Origin: Planctomycetota bacterium
GTDB taxonomy: Bacteria > Planctomycetota > Planctomycetia > Pirellulales > Pirellulaceae
Length of the DNA: 24,853 bases
Direction of reading: 5' to 3'
Assembly (NCBI GenBank): GCA_026692885.1
Contig: JAPLNJ010001166.1
Coordinates: 1 to 24,853, forward strand
Below are positions 24,438 through 24,853 of this stretch, one piece after another. A model generated the notes under the pieces. The model was not told the DNA's origin. It did no database searches and saw nothing but the letters and a program-made list of their open reading frames with translations. How positions within the stretch are numbered: the first letter of the stretch is position 1; each line of letters starts with the position of its first letter. The translations under genes were made by a program, and so were the position numbers.

Positions 24438-24853
24438 CTGGGATGGCGAGGCTAGGGCGAGGCAAAGTTGGGGTTGACATGGGAAACTAGCACGATGGCA
24501 AGGGCGAGAGTCTGTTTCGCTGCTTGCCCCGCAGGGGGCCACATGACAGCGCGGGACAACGCCCTGATCGTGATCCCAGGTTTTCGCCCCGAGTTGGAGA
24601 CGCGATGCGTGAGCGGCAAGGCGCTAGCCGCCGGTTCCGAACGCCACCGGCGGCTAGCGCCTTGCCACTCACAACTGACGGTCTAAGCCTTGACAAAGCA
24701 CTAGCCAACTGGGCTGATTTGTTTGGCCCCTTCGGAGCGAAAAAACCAGGAACATCCACCGTCTTTGCCACCCAACTTCCGTAAACAGTACCTGCCCGAT
24801 GGCTTTCTTGCGCCAACCCCAACTTTGCATCACCCTCCCATTCCACAACCCAG
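24438..24853. repeat. 416-bp composite palindrome at window edge
   Basis: Outer arms of about 40 bp at 24438-24476 and 24814-24853 share a perfect 15-bp core GCAAAGTTGGGGTTG (24462-24476) and its complement, with looser similarity beyond. Inside are CTGATCGTGATC (24564), GGTTTTCGCCCC, CCAACTGGGCTGATTTGTTT (24705-24724) and GGCCCCTTCGGAGCG, each close to sequences in the 9.9-10.2 kb block. A separate 27-bp-arm palindrome sits at the centre. The element starts 13 bases after the stop at 24425 and its right arm reaches the window's last base, so it may continue. Open frames here are repeat-derived and not called. Confidence 0.75.
24609..24672. repeat. REP-type palindrome with 27-bp arms
   Basis: Arms at 24609-24635 and 24646-24672, core GGCAAGGCGCTAGCCGCC and its complement, have one mismatch and a 10-base loop. 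The CGGCGGCTAGCGCCTTGCC core resembles a REP unit I recall from Rhodopirellula-type genomes. It sits inside the larger composite palindrome. Confidence 0.85.

Noticed and set aside
24487..24846. 119-codon minus-strand frame and plus-strand frames near the right edge
   Set aside because: Composed of the composite palindrome; no start signal and no recognisable protein pattern.

Overview
The window looks like a bacterial chromosome segment from a planctomycete, most likely in or near the Pirellulaceae. This is inferred from high G+C coding DNA, many secreted proteins and lipoproteins, a DUF2617-type protein, the gene order around hemA and around DUF4129/aroH/moxR, and a dense set of long palindromic intergenic repeats like those of Rhodopirellula-type genomes. 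No database search was possible.

Layout. 155-3945 (+) is a tight run: a small conserved protein, a LolA-like lipoprotein, a CcsA/HemX-type membrane protein and hemA (glutamyl-tRNA reductase), each overlapping or close to the next. 4035-9577 (-) carries a secreted protein of unknown function, a HEAT-repeat lipoprotein, a thioredoxin lipoprotein overlapping an SDR oxidoreductase, and the GTPase HflX. 9578-10530 has no gene and holds a block of nested repeats. 10531-12557 (+) is an LpoB-like and COG3014-like lipoprotein pair.

12933-14765 is a scarred region. An 85-aa protein is followed directly by the last 35 codons of an HNH-endonuclease-like gene, then by an insertion sequence with matching 21-bp ends whose transposase has lost its middle. 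14849-15304 (-) is a Sel1-repeat protein. 15749-19525 holds a DUF4129 membrane protein (+), chorismate mutase aroH (-) and a MoxR ATPase (+). 19858-20406 (-) is DUF2617. 20970-24425 (+) is a 1151-aa secreted protein that may be a carbohydrate-active enzyme.

The most unusual content is between the genes. At least eight palindromic repeat types occur, several built as an outer inverted repeat around a different inner one. One pair of roughly 125-bp elements occurs at 5660 and 15348. Parts of the 9.9-10.2 kb block recur inside a 416-bp composite palindrome at the right edge. The HNH remnant and the internally deleted insertion sequence are the clearest gene-level surprises. I see no CRISPR array, tRNA, rRNA or obvious defence system.
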